The position numbers and the translations under genes are program-made. The notes beneath the pieces were generated by a model. That model worked only from the letters and a program-made list of their open reading frames with translations, was not told the DNA's origin and searched no databases. A stretch of DNA of 64,000 nt from Bryobacteraceae bacterium (GTDB lineage Bacteria; Acidobacteriota; Terriglobia; Bryobacterales; Bryobacteraceae): NCBI GenBank assembly GCA_025056865.1, contig JANWVO010000027.1, positions 1 to 64,000 of the forward strand, read 5' to 3'. Positions within the stretch are counted from its first letter, which is position 1. Each line of letters opens with the position of its first letter. This document shows, piece after piece, positions 37,365-46,964 of the stretch.

Positions 37365-38374
37365 CGCAGCGCGCCTCCGGCAGCGCGGATCTCGAAACGC
37401 CGCAGCGGCTCGGCCTCGCCCATGACGATCAGGCAGTCGCCTGCGCCGATCACGGCCGAGGCGGGCGGGTTGAACTCCATCCGGCCGCCCGCGCGGCGGA
37501 TGGCGAGCACGACCACCTGCATCTCGCCGCGGATCCGCGCCTCAGCCAGCGATTTTCCCACCAGGTCGCTGGCCGCGGCCACCTCCACCTGCTCGATGCG
37601 CACCGTCCAGTCCGGCGTGGCCAGGGCGAAATCCAGAAACTGCCGCACATGCGGCTTGATGAGCGACAGCGCCAGTTGCGCGCCCGCCGTCTTGTACGGC
37701 GCCAGCACCGTGTCGGCGCCCGCGCGCACCATCTTGCGTTCGGTCTCTTCCTCGGCGGCGCGCGCCGCAATGCGCAGCGAAGGGTTCAGCGTGCGCGCCG
37801 ACATCACCACGAACAGGTTGTCCGCGTCGGTGCTCAGGGCCGCCACCAGCCCGGCCGCGCGCGCAATGCCCGCCTCGGCCAGGCTCTCGTCCGACGTCGC
37901 GTCGCCGGCCAGCGCCAGGCAGCCGGCGCGCTGCGCCCGCTCCACGCGCTTCTCGTCCCTGTCCAGCACCACCACTGTCGCGCCCGCCTTCCGCAGCTCG
38001 GCCGCCGCGCCGCGCCCGACGCGCCCGAAGCCGCACACGATGTAATGCCCGCTCATCGATTCGAGCATCTTCTTCACCCTTCTCCTGCCGAAAACGTCGC
38101 GGAGCTGCGCCTCCAGGATCGCCTGCGTCATCACGCCGATCACCATCAGCATCGTGCTGACGCTCACCACGATGTAGAACGTGTTGAAGACCCGGCCCGC
38201 CTGCCCCAGCGGCCGGATCTCGCCGTAGCCCACCGTCGTCATCGTCATGATCGCCATGTAAATGGCGTCCAGCCACGGGTAGCCGGCGATGAAGACGTAG
38301 CCCAGCGTGCCCAGGGTCGCGGTCGCGAGCACCGCGCCCGCCAGAGTCCAGGCCCGCTTCGCGATCTGCGGCAT
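37361..38374 (-). CDS. TrkA-type potassium channel protein (two-TM pore plus RCK domain)
   Basis: A 337-residue K+ channel subunit. Two membrane helices (about 10-30 and 62-85) flank the pore loop with the selectivity filter TTVGYG at 46-51. An RCK/TrkA_N domain starts near 109 with the nucleotide-binding motif GFGRVGRG (115-122), and a TrkA_C domain occupies the last 80 residues. The start at ATG 38374 is two bases after the phosphatase stop; upstream frame is non-coding. It may export or regulate K+ in response to nucleotide or c-di-AMP ligands (family knowledge). Confidence 0.94.
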   Translation of the reverse strand: MPQIAKRAWTLAGAVLATATLGTLGYVFIAGYPWLDAIYMAIMTMTTVGYGEIRPLGQAGRVFNTFYIVVSVSTMLMVIGVMTQAILEAQLRDVFGRRRVKKMLESMSGHYIVCGFGRVGRGAAAELRKAGATVVVLDRDEKRVERAQRAGCLALAGDATSDESLAEAGIARAAGLVAALSTDADNLFVVMSARTLNPSLRIAARAAEEETERKMVRAGADTVLAPYKTAGAQLALSLIKPHVRQFLDFALATPDWTVRIEQVEVAAASDLVGKSLAEARIRGEMQVVVLAIRRAGGRMEFNPPASAVIGAGDCLIVMGEAEPLRRFEIRAAGGALR

Positions 38375-38376
38375 CT

Positions 38377-40368
38377 TCAGCCCGCCTTGCGGATCAGCAG
38401 GAGCGTCAGGTCGTCCTGCAACTCCGCGGAGCCCGTCCACCGCATCACTTCCTCGGCGATCCGCTGCCCCAGCTCCGCGACGTCCAGCCCCGCGTGCTCG
38501 CGCAGCAGCGCGTGCAGCCGCTGCTCGCCGAACATCTCGCCGTAGACGTTCTCCGGCTCGGTCACTCCGTCGGTGTAGCACACCAGCAGGTCGCCGGGTT
38601 CCAGCTTCAGGCGGCTCTCGCCGTAGCGCGCCGCGGCGAAGCAGCCTACCACCGTGCCGTTCGTGTCCAGCGGGAAGATCTCGCCGTTGCGCACCAGCAG
38701 CGGCGGCAGGTGGCCGGCATTCGTATAGGTGAGCTCGCCGGCAGCCTCGTCATAAATGCTGAAGAAGAACGTCGCGTACTTCTCCGGGGCTGTCGAGGCG
38801 TAGATCTGCTGATTCAGGTTGGACACCAGCCGCGCCGTGGAGACCTGTTGCGGCCCGTAGCCCGCGCCCATGCCCGCCATCGCCGCCGCCGTCGCCTCCA
38901 CGCACTGCCGCAACTGGCTGCGCATCGCCGACTGCAACGTTGCCATCAGCAGCGCGGCAGAGATTCCCTTGCCCGCCACGTCGCCCAGCGCCACGGCAAG
39001 GCGGTACTCGTCCAGCGCCTGATAGTCGAAGTAGTCGCCGGAGACCATGCGCGCCGCATTGCAGACGCTCGCAATCCGCAGCGAGCCGAACTCGCGCAGC
39101 GGCTTCGGCAGAAGCTGCGCCTGCACCTCGCGCGCGATCTCCAGCTCCGCCTGCAACCGCTGCCGTTCCTTCTCCGCCTGGAGAAGCCGCTCGAGGTTGC
39201 CCGCCATGATGTTGAACGACGTGCCCAGCTCGGCCAACTGGTCGTTGCCCGTGACGAGAATCCGGTGGCTCAGGTCGCCGCTGCGGATGCGCACCGTCGC
39301 CTCGTACAGGTCGTTCACCGCCGAAGTGATCGTGCGCGACAGCGACACGCCGATCCAGATGGAGCTGATCTCGACCAGGAAGAAGACGAGCAGCGCCGTC
39401 GAGAAAAGGATCAGCATCGTCGGCCCGCCGCTGCTCGTGTCCACGCTGAACATGATGCGGAGCGGCCCGGAGATGCGCGTCGCCACGCCAAGAAACACCG
39501 TGGCCGTGCGCTCCGGAGCCTCCCACAGCGACGCTGGCAGCGACACGCCCCACTTCAGCGGCAGATCCAGCACGTTGGCGGGTTCCGGCACGGCAGCCGC
39601 ACCCGCCGCCTCGCCGTCGAGCGGCGGGTGCAGCGACACATCCATCGCGCGGACGCCCTCGGCGCTGATCGAAAACGGCGTCAACTGGATGGCGCCCAGC
39701 CCCGGAGCCAGCCCTTGCAGGAACGAATGCGTCACCGGCACCGTGATGAGCACTTCCGACCGCTCGCCGCCGGCGTGCGCCCAAAGGTAGAAGCGCCCTT
39801 CGCGGATCAGCAGCCCGGCCGTGTTGCCGTGTCCTTCGGGCGGGTGAGGCAGCGCCGCGTCCTCCGGGTAGCGGACCTCGCGCCCCAGCTCGTCTTTCAG
39901 CAGGATCTCCGCGCCCCGGAACCGGTCCCGGATGAAGAACCCGGCCCGCCGCACCGCCTCGGCGCGCACCTGCGGCGCGGCGCGCGCCAGCGACTGCGCC
40001 GCCGCCTCCAGCGACGCGATCCGCCGGTTCATCTCGACGCTCAGCAGATAGGCCGCAATCTGGCCGGACACCACCCAAGCCCCGGCCAGCGTCAGCACCG
40101 CCAGCATCAGCATCGGCACCACCGCGATGAACACGTAGGCGACGATCAGCCGGTTGCGCAGCCGCCAGATCAGGCGCCGCACGATCCGCACCCCGTGCCG
40201 CCACGCCAGCAGCAGGCCAACAACAAACGTGCCGAGTTGCAGCAGGGCTGTCAGCGTGCGTCCCGGAGCCAGCCACTGCGCGCCAAGCGTCCCCAGCACG
40301 CCGGCGGCAAACAGCCGTTCCAGCCAGCCGGCGCTGCGCACTGCTTTCAGCCAGCCGGGCCAACCCAT
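38377..40368 (-). CDS. membrane HAMP-PP2C (SpoIIE/RsbU-type) serine phosphatase
   Basis: A 663-residue sensor phosphatase. Hydrophobic segments lie near 20-55, a membrane helix at about 75-102, and another at 318-342, which bracket an extracytoplasmic region. A HAMP linker follows (about 340-392), then a coiled-coil stalk, then the SpoIIE/PP2C domain (about 415-660) with metal-binding motifs SGDYFDY (443-449), GDVAGKG (462-468), CYTDGVTE (597-604) and DDLTLL (652-657). Such enzymes dephosphorylate STAS anti-anti-sigma proteins; the STAS protein at 29172 is a possible but unproven target. It heads a five-gene coupled operon. Confidence 0.92.
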   Translation of the reverse strand: MGWPGWLKAVRSAGWLERLFAAGVLGTLGAQWLAPGRTLTALLQLGTFVVGLLLAWRHGVRIVRRLIWRLRNRLIVAYVFIAVVPMLMLAVLTLAGAWVVSGQIAAYLLSVEMNRRIASLEAAAQSLARAAPQVRAEAVRRAGFFIRDRFRGAEILLKDELGREVRYPEDAALPHPPEGHGNTAGLLIREGRFYLWAHAGGERSEVLITVPVTHSFLQGLAPGLGAIQLTPFSISAEGVRAMDVSLHPPLDGEAAGAAAVPEPANVLDLPLKWGVSLPASLWEAPERTATVFLGVATRISGPLRIMFSVDTSSGGPTMLILFSTALLVFFLVEISSIWIGVSLSRTITSAVNDLYEATVRIRSGDLSHRILVTGNDQLAELGTSFNIMAGNLERLLQAEKERQRLQAELEIAREVQAQLLPKPLREFGSLRIASVCNAARMVSGDYFDYQALDEYRLAVALGDVAGKGISAALLMATLQSAMRSQLRQCVEATAAAMAGMGAGYGPQQVSTARLVSNLNQQIYASTAPEKYATFFFSIYDEAAGELTYTNAGHLPPLLVRNGEIFPLDTNGTVVGCFAAARYGESRLKLEPGDLLVCYTDGVTEPENVYGEMFGEQRLHALLREHAGLDVAELGQRIAEEVMRWTGSAELQDDLTLLLIRKAG

Positions 40369-40417
40369 TCCGCTTCAGCGTACCTGTTCGCGGTCCAGAT
40401 CCGCTACTGCCGCGCGG

Positions 40418-41206
40418 TCAGAGGCGGGATTTTGCAATGTCGGGCAGCTCTTCCGCCGCCCGGATCTGGTGCGGCTGGAGGTAATTCTCCGTCAGAAACG
40501 TCTTCAGGCGGTCCATCGCCGTGTGGACGTCGTCGACGAATTCCATCAGGTTCATGTCCTCCGGGCTGATCATTCCGTAACGGACCAGCGCATCGAAATG
40601 GATCACTTCGCGCCAGTAGCCGGCGCCGTACAGCATGATCATGATCCGCTTTTCCAGCTTCTGCGTCTGCGCCAGCGTCAGCAGCTCGGTCAGCTCGTCC
40701 AGCGTCCCGAATCCGCCAGGGAAAACAATGAGCGCTTTCGCCAGATAGGCGAACCAGAACTTCCGCATGAAAAAGTAATTGAATTCGAAATTCAGCTCCG
40801 GCGAAATGTACTGGTTCGGATACTGCTCGTGCGGCAGCGCGATGTTCAGCCCGATCGATTTTCCGCCGGCGTCGTGCGCCCCGCGGTTGGCCGCCTCCAT
40901 GATGCCCGGCCCGCCGCCCGTGCAGACGACGAAGCGCCGCGTCGGCGGCTCCAGCGCGTTCGACCACTGCGTGATCAGCCGCGCGAACTCGCGCGCCTCC
41001 CGGTAGTAGCGCCCCATCGGGCCGTCTTCGGTGATCCGCGCCGAGCCGAAAAACACCACCGTGTCGCGGATCTTTTCCCGGCTGAAGCGGTCCAGCGGCT
41101 CCAGATATTCCGCCAGAATGCGGATGGCGCGGCCGTTCCAACTGTCCAGAAACGCCTCGTTCTTGTACGCCAGGGGGGCGCGGTTCAGGTGGCGGCTTTT
41201 CTTCAT
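40418..41206 (-). CDS. LOG family protein (lysine decarboxylase-like, cytokinin phosphoribohydrolase fold)
   Basis: A 262-residue Rossmann-fold protein of the TIGR00730/LOG type. The motifs GGGPGIMEAANRGA (97-110) and PGGFGTLDE (163-171) are complete, so the phosphoribohydrolase active site is conserved. Family members cleave nucleoside 5'-monophosphates such as AMP or cytokinin nucleotides, and many are mislabelled lysine decarboxylases. Start at ATG 41206, overlapping the lpxD stop by four bases; the long frame upstream is a shadow of lpxD. The 50-base gap downstream is untranslated. Confidence 0.92.
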   Translation of the reverse strand: MKKSRHLNRAPLAYKNEAFLDSWNGRAIRILAEYLEPLDRFSREKIRDTVVFFGSARITEDGPMGRYYREAREFARLITQWSNALEPPTRRFVVCTGGGPGIMEAANRGAHDAGGKSIGLNIALPHEQYPNQYISPELNFEFNYFFMRKFWFAYLAKALIVFPGGFGTLDELTELLTLAQTQKLEKRIMIMLYGAGYWREVIHFDALVRYGMISPEDMNLMEFVDDVHTAMDRLKTFLTENYLQPHQIRAAEELPDIAKSRL

Positions 41207-42252
41207 GCCTTCTTTTCCTCCACTCGGGCCTCCAGTTCGGCAAGGCGCTTTTCCAATTGTCGCACCGCCTTCGCAAGCTCCGGCAGCCGCGGGAAGGCCG
41301 TCACCGCGCGCCTCCATTGCGCCGCATCGAAGGCCGGCGAGCCGGCCACAACGCTGCCCGCCGCCACGTCTCCGCCAATGCCGCTCTGCGCATAGGCCAC
41401 CGCGTTGTCGTGGATCGTCAGATGCCCGCTCACGCCCACCTGTCCGGCCAGCAGCACGTTCCGGCCCAGCACGCTCGATCCGGCCAGCCCCGTCTGCGCG
41501 CAGAGGATATTGTCCTCGCCCACCACGCACGCATGCCCGATCTGCACCAGCGAATCGATCTTCGCTCCGCGCTTCACCCGCGTCTCGCCCACGGTGGCGC
41601 GGTCGACGTTCGACAGCGACTGCACCTCGACATCGTCCTCGATCACCGCCGGCCCCGACTGCACGATCTTGTAGTGCGTCCCGTCCTTCCGCTTCGCAAA
41701 GCCGAAGCCGTCGGCCCCGATCACCACGCCGTTCTGGAGGATCACGCGGTCGCCAAGCCGGCAGTGCTCCCGCACCGTGCAGTGCGCGTGCAGCACGCAA
41801 TCTGCGCCGATCACCGCTCCTTCGTAGATCACCACCATCGGATGGATCACCGTCCCGCGCCCGATGCGCACCCGCTCGCCGATCACCGCGTAGGCGCCGA
41901 TGGAAACGCCCTCGCCGATCTCCGCCGTCGGCGCGATCACCGCCGTCGGGTGGATGCCCGGCGCCGGCCGCGGCGGCTGATAGAACAGCTCGAGCGCCCG
42001 CGCGAAGTCCAGATACGGGTTGTCGCTCAGCAGCGCCGGAATGTGCATCGGGCCCGCGTCCACGCCCACGATGATCGCGCCCGCGCGCGACTCCTTCACC
42101 TTATGCGCATACTTCGGATTGGCCAGAAACGTGACCTGCGCCGGGCCGGCGTACTCCATGCCCGCCACGCCCTCGATCTCGCGTTCGCCATCGTCCGGCG
42201 ACACCGGCCGCAGCTCGCAGCCCAGCCTTTCGGCAAGCTCTCGCAGCTTCAT
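41203..42252 (-). CDS. lpxD: UDP-3-O-acylglucosamine N-acyltransferase
   Basis: Adds the second acyl chain in lipid A synthesis, in the cytoplasm. The 349-residue protein has an N-terminal substrate-recognition domain (about 1-100), then a left-handed beta-helix of hexapeptide repeats (about 100-310), with the likely general base H240 in QIGHACVVG. A short C-terminal coiled coil (last 25 residues, rich in Glu) is typical of LpxD trimers. This gene shows the organism makes lipid A and therefore has a Gram-negative outer membrane. Other lpx genes are not in the window. Confidence 0.95.
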   Translation of the reverse strand: MKLRELAERLGCELRPVSPDDGEREIEGVAGMEYAGPAQVTFLANPKYAHKVKESRAGAIIVGVDAGPMHIPALLSDNPYLDFARALELFYQPPRPAPGIHPTAVIAPTAEIGEGVSIGAYAVIGERVRIGRGTVIHPMVVIYEGAVIGADCVLHAHCTVREHCRLGDRVILQNGVVIGADGFGFAKRKDGTHYKIVQSGPAVIEDDVEVQSLSNVDRATVGETRVKRGAKIDSLVQIGHACVVGEDNILCAQTGLAGSSVLGRNVLLAGQVGVSGHLTIHDNAVAYAQSGIGGDVAAGSVVAGSPAFDAAQWRRAVTAFPRLPELAKAVRQLEKRLAELEARVEEKKA

Positions 42253-42320
42253 TTGCGTCCAGCGTAGCGCAGGCGCCGCGCGCCGTGCCTCCCGCGCGGA
42301 GGCGGGACGATAAACTGGGA

Positions 42321-45128
42321 ATGACGCGGATGCGGAGTCGCCTCCTTCTCCTGCTGCTGGCCTCTGCCTTCACGCGCGCACAGGACCCCTCCCGGCAGGC
42401 GCTGGAGCAGGCGGCCGAAGAGTTCCGGAAACTGACCCGCGAGATGGGCCTGCGTCCGGACAGCCCGAAGCGCGCGGCGCGCTCGCGCGCCTCCGCCGGC
42501 GGCGCATGGCACGGCCGCCTCTACCACAACCTCCGCAACGACATCCTCGACGCCGTCCCGCACGAAATCCGCCAGCGCGGCGGCACGAAGAACCTCCTCC
42601 GCCGCAACCAGTTCGGCTTCAGCGTCAGCGGGCCTGTCGTCGTGCCAAAGCTCTATGACGGCGCGCGCAGGACCTTCTTCAGCCTCAACTACGAGGGCGT
42701 CCGCGAACGCATCGCCCGCAGCTCGCTCCGCACCGTCGCCATCGAACCGGAGCGCCGCGGCGACTTCAGCCTTACCGTCGACCAGTCCGGCGCGCCGCTG
42801 CCCATCTACGATCCCGCCACCGTCCGGCTGAACCCGCTCTACAACCCGGCGCAGCCCGTCTCCACCGCGAATCTCGAGTACATCAAGGATCCCTTCCCTG
42901 GCAACCGCATCCCGGATGCCCGCCAGGATCCGGTGGCGCGGAAGGCCCTCGCCTACTATCCGCTTCCCAACGCCAACGCCGGCCCCTTCTTCCGCAACAA
43001 CTACTTCATCGTCTCCCCCGAGACCAACACCGCCGACGGCATGATCGCGCGGCTCGACCACAGCTTTCTCGAAAAGCACCGCCTCACGGTCTCCTGGTCG
43101 TTCACCAACGGCTTCGGCGGCACCGCCCGCCTCATCGACGGCCCCGCGGACTCCGCCCCCGCCGACCGCAGCTTCGTCAACCGCCGCGGCGCCATCGAGC
43201 ACGTCCTGACGCTCTCGCCGCAGACCGTCCACACCGCCAGCTTCGAGGGCCAGACCAACATCTCGGAAAATGTTTCCGACAACTCCGGCTGGCCGGAGCG
43301 GCTCGGCCTGCGCGGCGTCTCCTCCGGCAGCTTCCCGTTCTTCGACCTCGCCAACTACATCGACATGGGCCGCACCACGCCCGTCGCCCGCACCGCGCGC
43401 AACACGTTCACTTTCACCGACTCGCTCTCCCACAAGCGCGGCCGCCACAGCCTGCGCTTCTTCAGCCAGTTCTCGCGGCTCCAGGTGAACACCTTCATCC
43501 CCGCCACGCCCGCCGGAGCCTACTTCTTCACCTGGCGCTACACGAGCCTGCCCGGCATCGTCAACACCGGCCTCGCCTTCGCCAGCTTCCTCCTCGGCGG
43601 CCCCGAAAACGCCGACATCGCGCTCGTGCCCTCGCCTTCCTACTTCCGCAACTGGACCTGGACGGGCGGCGCGCAGGATGTCTGGGAGCTCCGCCCCAAT
43701 CTCACGCTCAGCTTCGGCCTCAGCTTCCTCGCCGCCTCGCCCCGCTTCGAGCGCTACGACCGGCAGAGCATCGTCGACCTGCGCGTTCCGAATCCGGAAA
43801 ACGGCCGCCCCGGCGCGCTCATCTTCGCCGCCCGCGACGGCTACGGCCGCGCCTTCCAGCCGCTCGCCGTCAAGCCCCAGCCAGGCCTCTCCCTCGCGTG
43901 GAACCCGCGCGGCAACCGGCGTTCCGTGCTGCGCCTCTCTTACGGGATGAGCTATCAGGCCTACCCCATCTACAACGGCCAGTGGGGCACGCGCGGCTTC
44001 ACCGGGCATCCCTATTTCTACTCTTCGAATCCCTTCCTCGAACCCGCCTTCCTGCTGCGTGACGGAATGCCTCCTCCGCCCCGCCCCGTGCCGGACCTCG
44101 CGCCGGATGCGGCCAATGACACCAACGCCAACGTGCTCGACAACTCCGGCCGCCTGCCGCGCTACCAGTCCGCCGGCATCAGTTACGAGCGGCAGGTCCG
44201 CGGCGGCATCGTGCTCACCGCAGCTCTCGGCGTCTCCTGGGGCCGCGACGTCTTCATCGGCAACAACGCCTTCCGCCTCAACGCCGTGCACCCGGACTAC
44301 CTGGCTTTGCGCGAGCAGCTCAACGACCTGGCCTGGAACCGCGCCCTCCGCCCGTATCCGCAGTTCTACGAGATCGACGTGTTCTCGCAGTGGCCCGACG
44401 GGCGCTACCGGCGCGAGGCCCTCTCCCTGCGCGCCGAAAAACGCACCGGCCAGGGGCTCTCGCTAAACCTGTCTTACGAATACTCGCGCCAGTTTGACGA
44501 CTACTCCGGCCCCTACGGCCGCCAGGACCAGTTCAACCGGAAAAACGAGTGGGCGCTCACGGCCTGGAACAACCCGCACCGGCTCTCGTTCTCCTGCATG
44601 TACGAGCTGCCGCTCGGCACGGGCAAGCCGCTGCTCAACTATCCGGACTGGCGCGGCTACCTCGCCGGCAACTGGTCCATCTCGGCCATCTCCACCGTGG
44701 CCTCCGGCGAGCCGCTCGCGCTGCGCGCCCAGTTCAACAACACCGGCGGCGTGCTCCAGACCGTCCGCATCAACGCCGTGCCCGGCGTGGACCCGCGCGT
44801 GAAGAAGCGCTCGCCGGAGCTCTGGTTCAACCCGGAGGCCTTCTCCCACCCGCCGGACTTCTCGATGGGCGCCGGCCCTCGCACGCATCCCTTCCTCCGC
44901 GGCCCGCTCTCCCAGAACCACGATCTCTCCGTCGCCAAGCGCTTCCCCATTGACCGCGAGCGCTCCATCGAATTCACTGCGTCCGGGTTCAATTGGATCA
45001 ATCACGCCAACTGGACGGATCCGGACGTCGTCATCGGCCCGCCCGGGGCGCCCAACGTCAACGCCGGCCGCATCATCGGATCGCGCGGCAACCGCGTGGT
45101 GCAGCTCGGACTGAGGTTCAGCTTTTGA
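42321..45128 (+). CDS. TonB-receptor-like outer membrane beta-barrel protein without plug
   Basis: A 935-residue exported protein with a signal peptide (MRSRLLLLLLASAFTRAQ). From about residue 55 it matches the Acidobacterial Oar/TonB-dependent receptor barrel: HNLRNDILDA, RRNQFGFSVSGPV, FSLNYEGVRER, and a C-terminal strand ending in QLGLRFSF with terminal Phe. The expected N-terminal carboxypeptidase-regulatory (CarboxypepD_reg) domain and plug, about 300 residues, are missing; only about 40 residues separate signal and barrel. Starts at 42330 and GTG 42285 are alternatives. It overlaps the VWFA gene start (TGATG), so the two are coupled. Confidence 0.85.
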   Translation: MTRMRSRLLLLLLASAFTRAQDPSRQALEQAAEEFRKLTREMGLRPDSPKRAARSRASAGGAWHGRLYHNLRNDILDAVPHEIRQRGGTKNLLRRNQFGFSVSGPVVVPKLYDGARRTFFSLNYEGVRERIARSSLRTVAIEPERRGDFSLTVDQSGAPLPIYDPATVRLNPLYNPAQPVSTANLEYIKDPFPGNRIPDARQDPVARKALAYYPLPNANAGPFFRNNYFIVSPETNTADGMIARLDHSFLEKHRLTVSWSFTNGFGGTARLIDGPADSAPADRSFVNRRGAIEHVLTLSPQTVHTASFEGQTNISENVSDNSGWPERLGLRGVSSGSFPFFDLANYIDMGRTTPVARTARNTFTFTDSLSHKRGRHSLRFFSQFSRLQVNTFIPATPAGAYFFTWRYTSLPGIVNTGLAFASFLLGGPENADIALVPSPSYFRNWTWTGGAQDVWELRPNLTLSFGLSFLAASPRFERYDRQSIVDLRVPNPENGRPGALIFAARDGYGRAFQPLAVKPQPGLSLAWNPRGNRRSVLRLSYGMSYQAYPIYNGQWGTRGFTGHPYFYSSNPFLEPAFLLRDGMPPPPRPVPDLAPDAANDTNANVLDNSGRLPRYQSAGISYERQVRGGIVLTAALGVSWGRDVFIGNNAFRLNAVHPDYLALREQLNDLAWNRALRPYPQFYEIDVFSQWPDGRYRREALSLRAEKRTGQGLSLNLSYEYSRQFDDYSGPYGRQDQFNRKNEWALTAWNNPHRLSFSCMYELPLGTGKPLLNYPDWRGYLAGNWSISAISTVASGEPLALRAQFNNTGGVLQTVRINAVPGVDPRVKKRSPELWFNPEAFSHPPDFSMGAGPRTHPFLRGPLSQNHDLSVAKRFPIDRERSIEFTASGFNWINHANWTDPDVVIGPPGAPNVNAGRIIGSRGNRVVQLGLRFSF

Positions 45129-46057
45129 TGACCCGCCGCCACTGGCTTCTCCTGCTGGCTCTGGCCCGCGCCCGGGCAGCGAAGCCCAGGCCTGCTGCGG
45201 GCCGCGGCGTGCTGCGCCGCATCGCCGCATGGTTTGGCGACGCCCATCCTGATGGGCTCAAGGCCGTTGTGGACGGACGCGAAGCGGCCATCGACCGCGT
45301 CCTCGGCCCGAAAGACGGCCTCCTCCTGCTGCTCGTGCTCGACCTCACCGAAGACATCGCGCGCATCGACGCTGCGCGCCAGGCCGCTGCCGCGGCCATC
45401 GAATCGCTGCCGGACCACGTCTGGACGGGGGTGCTCAGCGCCACCGACGGGCTCCGCGTGCTCCAGGATCCCGGCCCGGACCGCGCCGCCGCCATTGCCG
45501 CCATCCAGTCCGCGCAGGTCACCGGCCGCGCCGGCCTGCTCGAAACCATCGAGCCCGCCGCGCGACTCGCCGTCGCGCTCGCGCGCAAAGCGCCCGTGCG
45601 CGTCGCCGTCCTCTATCTCACGGACTCCGAAATCAGCAACTACCGCGAAGACTTCACCAACCCCGTCATCAACTACAGCGACACGCGCGACCTCTCGCGC
45701 CGCTTCCCCGACGCGCTCATCCGCGAAAAATCCGCCCGCCTCGCCGCCACGCTCGCCCGCAGCGATGCGCCCGTCTTCGCCGTCCACCTCGCCTTCCGCC
45801 GCGACCGGCTCAACGAGGCCTACCAGACCGGCCTCCAGCAGATCCTCGAGGCCTCCGGCGGTCGCGCCTGGTTCTGCAATCACCTCACCGAAATCCCGGA
45901 CGCCGTCCACGCTGCCTTCCAGCGCATTCTGTCGATGTACTCCATCGACATCCGCCTTCCCGATGGCCTGCCGAAAAGCGTTTCCGTCCAGCTTTCCGCC
46001 AACGGCGGCGTGGACTACCGCACCCGCCTCGCCGCCGAAGGTTGGAGCCGTGAGTAG
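45128..46057 (+). CDS. exported VWFA-like protein of the Acidobacterial type, degenerate MIDAS
   Basis: A 309-residue protein with a possible N-terminal signal (MTRRHWLLLLALARARA) and a von Willebrand factor A-like fold related to the VWFA-related Acidobacterial domain. The core reads LKAVVDGREAAI, then LLLLLVLDLTEDI. The metal site D-x-S-x-S is replaced by D-L-T-E-D, so metal-dependent binding may be lost. It overlaps the receptor-like gene by one base (TGATG) and is probably translated with it. Function unknown; I infer it serves the receptor-like barrel. Confidence 0.8.
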   Translation: MTRRHWLLLLALARARAAKPRPAAGRGVLRRIAAWFGDAHPDGLKAVVDGREAAIDRVLGPKDGLLLLLVLDLTEDIARIDAARQAAAAAIESLPDHVWTGVLSATDGLRVLQDPGPDRAAAIAAIQSAQVTGRAGLLETIEPAARLAVALARKAPVRVAVLYLTDSEISNYREDFTNPVINYSDTRDLSRRFPDALIREKSARLAATLARSDAPVFAVHLAFRRDRLNEAYQTGLQQILEASGGRAWFCNHLTEIPDAVHAAFQRILSMYSIDIRLPDGLPKSVSVQLSANGGVDYRTRLAAEGWSRE

Positions 46058-46110
46058 TGCGATGGGCAACTTGAGGCCATCCCGCCTCTCCGTCGGGTAC
46101 GATTGAGCGT

Positions 46111-46941
46111 ATGCGAAACCCCGTTCTGGCGACTCTCTCCGTGCTTTTGGGGCTTTCGCTGGCCGCGGGCGCATGGCTTTTGCGTTCGCGCTTCCAGATG
46201 CGCGGCGAATTCGGGCAGCAGATCGCGGAGCTGCGTGCCGAAGCCGCCAAAGAGCGCGAACGCGTTGCCGCGCTCCTGCTCGAAAACGAAGAGCTGCGGC
46301 GCCAGCTTGCCGAGAAAGGCATCACGCCGAAGCTGCCCCCGGCCGTGGAAAAAGGCGCCGAAGAGGCCCGCCGGCTCGCCGCCATCCGCGAGCTGGCCGG
46401 CGCGCAGACGCGCCTGGCCGAAGCGCAGGCTGCGCTGCTCGAAATGAAGAACCGGCTGGCGGAACTCGAGGCTTCGCTCGAGCGCGCCAATGCCGAAAAC
46501 AGGCGCCTCGCGGCCGCTGAAGCCGCGCTCCAGGAGGACCTCGACAACACGCGCCGCATCATCCAGGCGATGGAAGCCGAGCTCCGCGCCAAGAACGACC
46601 GCCTCGCGCAGATGGAAACCGCGCTGCGGAAGGCGCGCGAGGAACTGGCCGCTCTCGGCCAGCGCCTGGCCGCCTCTTCGCAGATCGTCAACGAGCTGGC
46701 CGAGATCAACCGCCGCCGCGAGAACACCGTCACCTCGCTCCAGCGGCGCTACCGCGACATCACCGACCAGCTCCGCGCGCTCGCCGTCCGGCTCGACACC
46801 CAGCGCGACAATCCCGCTGCCGCCGCGGGCGATCTGTCCCGCATCCAGACCGCCGTGCTTGCCGCCGAGGACGATCTCAAGCAGCTCAATGTCCTCAACT
46901 CGCAAAGCCAGCAACTGATGCAGAAGCTCACGGGGCGGTAG
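46111..46941 (+). CDS. membrane-anchored long coiled-coil protein
   Basis: A 276-residue protein with one N-terminal membrane helix (about 6-25) and then continuous coiled coil (about 30-235) rich in Glu, Arg, Leu and Ala heptads (for example LERANAENRRLAAAEAALQ). No catalytic motif is visible. Family unknown. It lies 50 bases after the VWFA gene and 23 bases before the AddB-like gene on the same strand; whether it belongs to either is open. Confidence 0.8.
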   Translation: MRNPVLATLSVLLGLSLAAGAWLLRSRFQMRGEFGQQIAELRAEAAKERERVAALLLENEELRRQLAEKGITPKLPPAVEKGAEEARRLAAIRELAGAQTRLAEAQAALLEMKNRLAELEASLERANAENRRLAAAEAALQEDLDNTRRIIQAMEAELRAKNDRLAQMETALRKAREELAALGQRLAASSQIVNELAEINRRRENTVTSLQRRYRDITDQLRALAVRLDTQRDNPAAAAGDLSRIQTAVLAAEDDLKQLNVLNSQSQQLMQKLTGR

Positions 46942-46964
46942 GCGCGCCGTTGTACGCTGTCTGC

